NCBI RefSeq assembly: GCF_027595985.1
Contig: NC_073302.1
Coordinates: forward strand, 171,604,034-171,668,033
DNA from: Sorex araneus
Lineage: Eukaryota; Chordata; Mammalia; Eulipotyphla; Soricidae
Length of the DNA stretch: 64,000 bases
Direction of reading: 5' to 3'
The position numbers were made by a program, and so were the translations under genes. The notes under the pieces are model-generated. The model did not search any database. It saw nothing but the letters and a program-made list of their open reading frames with translations, and was not told where the DNA came from. Shown here in pieces: positions 35,001 through 38,455 of this stretch; position 1 is the stretch's first letter, and each line of letters opens with the position of its first letter.

Positions 35001-38000
35001 ACCACCTGCGTTCGGTGCCCTGGAACCGCAGTGTGTGGACTGGATCAGGACGGCCGGTGGTCAAGGAAAGGCGAAGGAAGAACAAGGACCAAGCTAGTTG
35101 CTGATTAGTTACCGTTTATTCAGTCTTCCATCTTTCTCATCTCCCGCACTCCCAGCTCTGTCCTCTCTCTGGATAAACTGCTGCTTCTGTCTCTCTCCTA
35201 CTTGTCTCTCCCACCTTGCCCTCTAGGCTACACCCAGCCAGGTAGCAAAATCAACATAAGAAAGCCCTTCCTGAGGGCAGGGCATTCCAAAGCCCTTCCT
35301 GACTCTTAAGGTTTTTTTCTTTTCCTTAGTCCAGGAACTTATTAACATCTTAATACTAGTTATTTTTGTATGGACATAGCAAGGGATACATTGAGGCTTG
35401 CAAGGCAGCTCTACTGGCAACATCTTGCCACAGGCTCAGACCACAGCACTCAGGCCAGATTAATCACTCCTCACCCTAGCAGGGTCCAGATCTAGTTATC
35501 ACTATTTGGATCATGACAGCATTTGTCCATGACCAAGCTCTTAACTTATAGTTAAGCATTAGGCACTTTGGCCAGGCCCATCTGGATGCCAGGTAGCACA
35601 CAACTCACCGCTTGCCCCGGGTCCTTCTCGTCCCACGTCGTTGGGACCCTGCTTTGGGGGTGCTAGGAACTAAGGGCAGCTGAGGCTTAGGTCAAGAGAA
35701 CAGATGCCCTGGAGGAAAATATCATGTAGAGTCAAATGACTCCCAGGTTACAAAAGCATAACATTTGTTAAGTCTTCCTGTGTCCATACAAAAAGGACTT
35801 GCTCTGAATAAACTATGCAAAGGACTCAAGGAGAAGAGAAAAACATTATTTACAAGTCAACAGAACACTAAGAAAGAAGCTACAAATAAACAAAGAGGAA
35901 TAGGAGCACTATAACGGGAGTAACCCAATAAACCTATACCTGAGGCTATGTTATCCTACAAATACACACACAAAGGGATGGGCTGGAGTGATAGTACAAT
36001 GGGTAGGGTGCTTGTCCTGCACAAGGTCAGCCTCAGTTCTATTCCTGGCACCCCCTAAGGTCCCCAAGCCCCACCAGCAGTGATCCCTGAACACAGAACC
36101 AGGAATAGGTCTGAGTACCTCCAGTGTGGCCCAAAAATGAAAGGAAGGGGAAAGGAGGGAGGAAGGGAGGGAAGGAGGGAGAAAATGTAGATTATAAAAC
36201 TATAAACAGATTTTTGTTTTGTTCTTCTGTTTACTAAAATCATATGTCTATTTTTTTCCAAACCAGCACATTTTTTAGAATAAAAGTGTACTAACAATAA
36301 AGGTGTACTAACTTGATTTTAGGGATGAACTGAATCTTTTCCTTATGTTTATGTGAAATAAGTCAGTTAAAGAAACAAAATCCATGAATGATTTTCACAC
36401 TATCACTGTTCATCCCATTGCTCATTGATTTGCAACGGGATGAACCATTTTACCAGTCTACAAGCATAGATAATTCTGGTGGCACATGTTTAATCTATCC
36501 TTTTAAGATAAAATTGCTTAAATCTGGGAGAATTTAAAATTACTTTAGTAGTGACTAACTCCCAAATTAGACCTGTGAAAGTTTATGTTCTATTTTACCT
36601 GTGAATAATAATAAATTTTCATCAAATATCTACAAAGGACCAATTTTGTGATTCTTCTAACTAATTAGGAGCTTAAAATAGATATAAAGCATCAGCTATG
36701 AATAGAATTCTGAAGGTTCTTTATTATACTAGTTGTAACTACATTATTTTATATGAATCAAAATTATGCACAAAGAACACAGGATTTAGTTTCTCAAATC
36801 AAATCCCCAAGCCAGAATTTCTCTTCCCTTCTATTCTTGTTTTGTTTTGTTTTGTTTTCGGCTTTTTGGGTCACACCCAGCAATGCACAGGAGTTACTCC
36901 TGGTTCATGCACTCAGGAATTACTCCTGGTGATGCTTGGGGGACCATATGGGATGCTGGGAATCAAACCCAGATCAGCTGCATGCAAGGCAAACGCCCTA
37001 CCCGCTGTGCTATCGATCCAGCCCCTTCCCTTCTATTCTTGAAGCTTAAGAATATTACATAAAAGATAGCAGCTCCAAAAACTTAAAATAGAGGGACTGG
37101 AGAGTTAGTCCAGTGAGTAGGACGCATGCCAGGCAGGTGGCTGATCCAAGTTTGATCCCCAGTGTCCCATATAGCTTCCCAAATACCACCTAAGTGCTGA
37201 GCCAGAGTAATCCCTGATCATTGCTGTGATCCAAAAACTTTTGGATCAAAAGTGGATCCAAAAACTTTTTTAAAAAAGAAAAGAAACCTTTAAATAGAAA
37301 GGTATTGAATAGGAAAATGCGGGTGGTATTTCTATTTTTAAAAACCATCTTACTATAGAGGCTGTTGAAATCTTAAGGTGTGAAGCAAGTGCTATAGAAA
37401 TAAGTGTCAGTGTTATCCCCTTTTACAGATGAGGAAACTGAGGTTCAGAATGTTTAATAGCATGCTCACGATCACACCGTAACCAGCATTTGGATTTAAG
37501 CAGTTTATCTATAAAAGCCATATACAGTTTCTTGTCTCTGTGCTTCTTAATGAGGTTGTTTCTGAATGAGAACTATGAAAGGATGACTTATTTTAAAATA
37601 TTGTGTTATCTTTGCTATTCTCTAGATATTGCTGGAATTCCTCTGCCTCAGAATTTAAGTGGATACTCTCTCTTGCCATTAGCGGCAGAAACATTTCAGA
37701 ATAAACTTGGCTTCAAAGACCTGCATCCACCCTGGATTCTGAGTGAATTCCATGGATGCAATGTGAACGCCTCCACCTTCATGCTCCGAACTCACCAGTG
37801 GAAGTATATAGCCTACTCTGATGGGGTTTCAGTAGCACCCCAACTCTTTGGTAAGTTTGTGAGTGCATATTTTCAAGTGTGATGGTATATATGTGATAGT
37901 ATATATCGAAAGATCAACTACATAATGTTGCTAAAGAGAACTACTGATCATCAATAAGTAAACATCTGTGGCTTCTCACACTGGAACAGTCCACAAAAGG

Positions 38001-38391
38001 CTGCCCATGTGAGGAGCAAATCCCCGTCTAAAAGCCCAGAGCAGTGGGCCAGAGCCACAGTCCAGTGGGTAGGGCTCTTGCCTTGCATGCTGCAGACCCG
38101 GGTTCAATACCTGGCATACCATATGGTCCTCCAAGCACTGCCAGGAATAATTCCTGAGTACAGAGCCAGGTGTAGCCCCTGAGCACTACTTGGTGTGACC
38201 CCCAAAAGTAAATAAATAAGTTCAGGGCAGGTGTCTGAAGGCTCTTGATCAAGGCTCATGAATGAAACCACTCTTTCCTCTGATCATAGTGTCTTCTAAG
38301 AGTCGTGGTTGCTTTTCCCAATCATTGGGGTTTACCCTTTCATGTGCATTAATTTTCACATGTTCTGGAGGATTTGTATGTATATATATAG

Positions 38392-38455
<64 letters not shown>

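Larger units (their letters stand above)
28536..37625 (+). other. ARSK: ARSK intron 6
   Basis: The largest intron (about 9.1 kb), with L1 3' ends, nested SINEs, a minus-strand ERV LTR and microsatellites. 29,545-30,177, 30,880-31,577 and 32,432-33,093 contain no element I can name. Confidence 0.9.

Noticed and set aside
34965-35674. ACTAAG at 34,965 and 35,669 as a 6-bp ERV target duplication
   Set aside because: The intervening sequence would not start TG and end CA, and a 6-mer match over this span may be chance.
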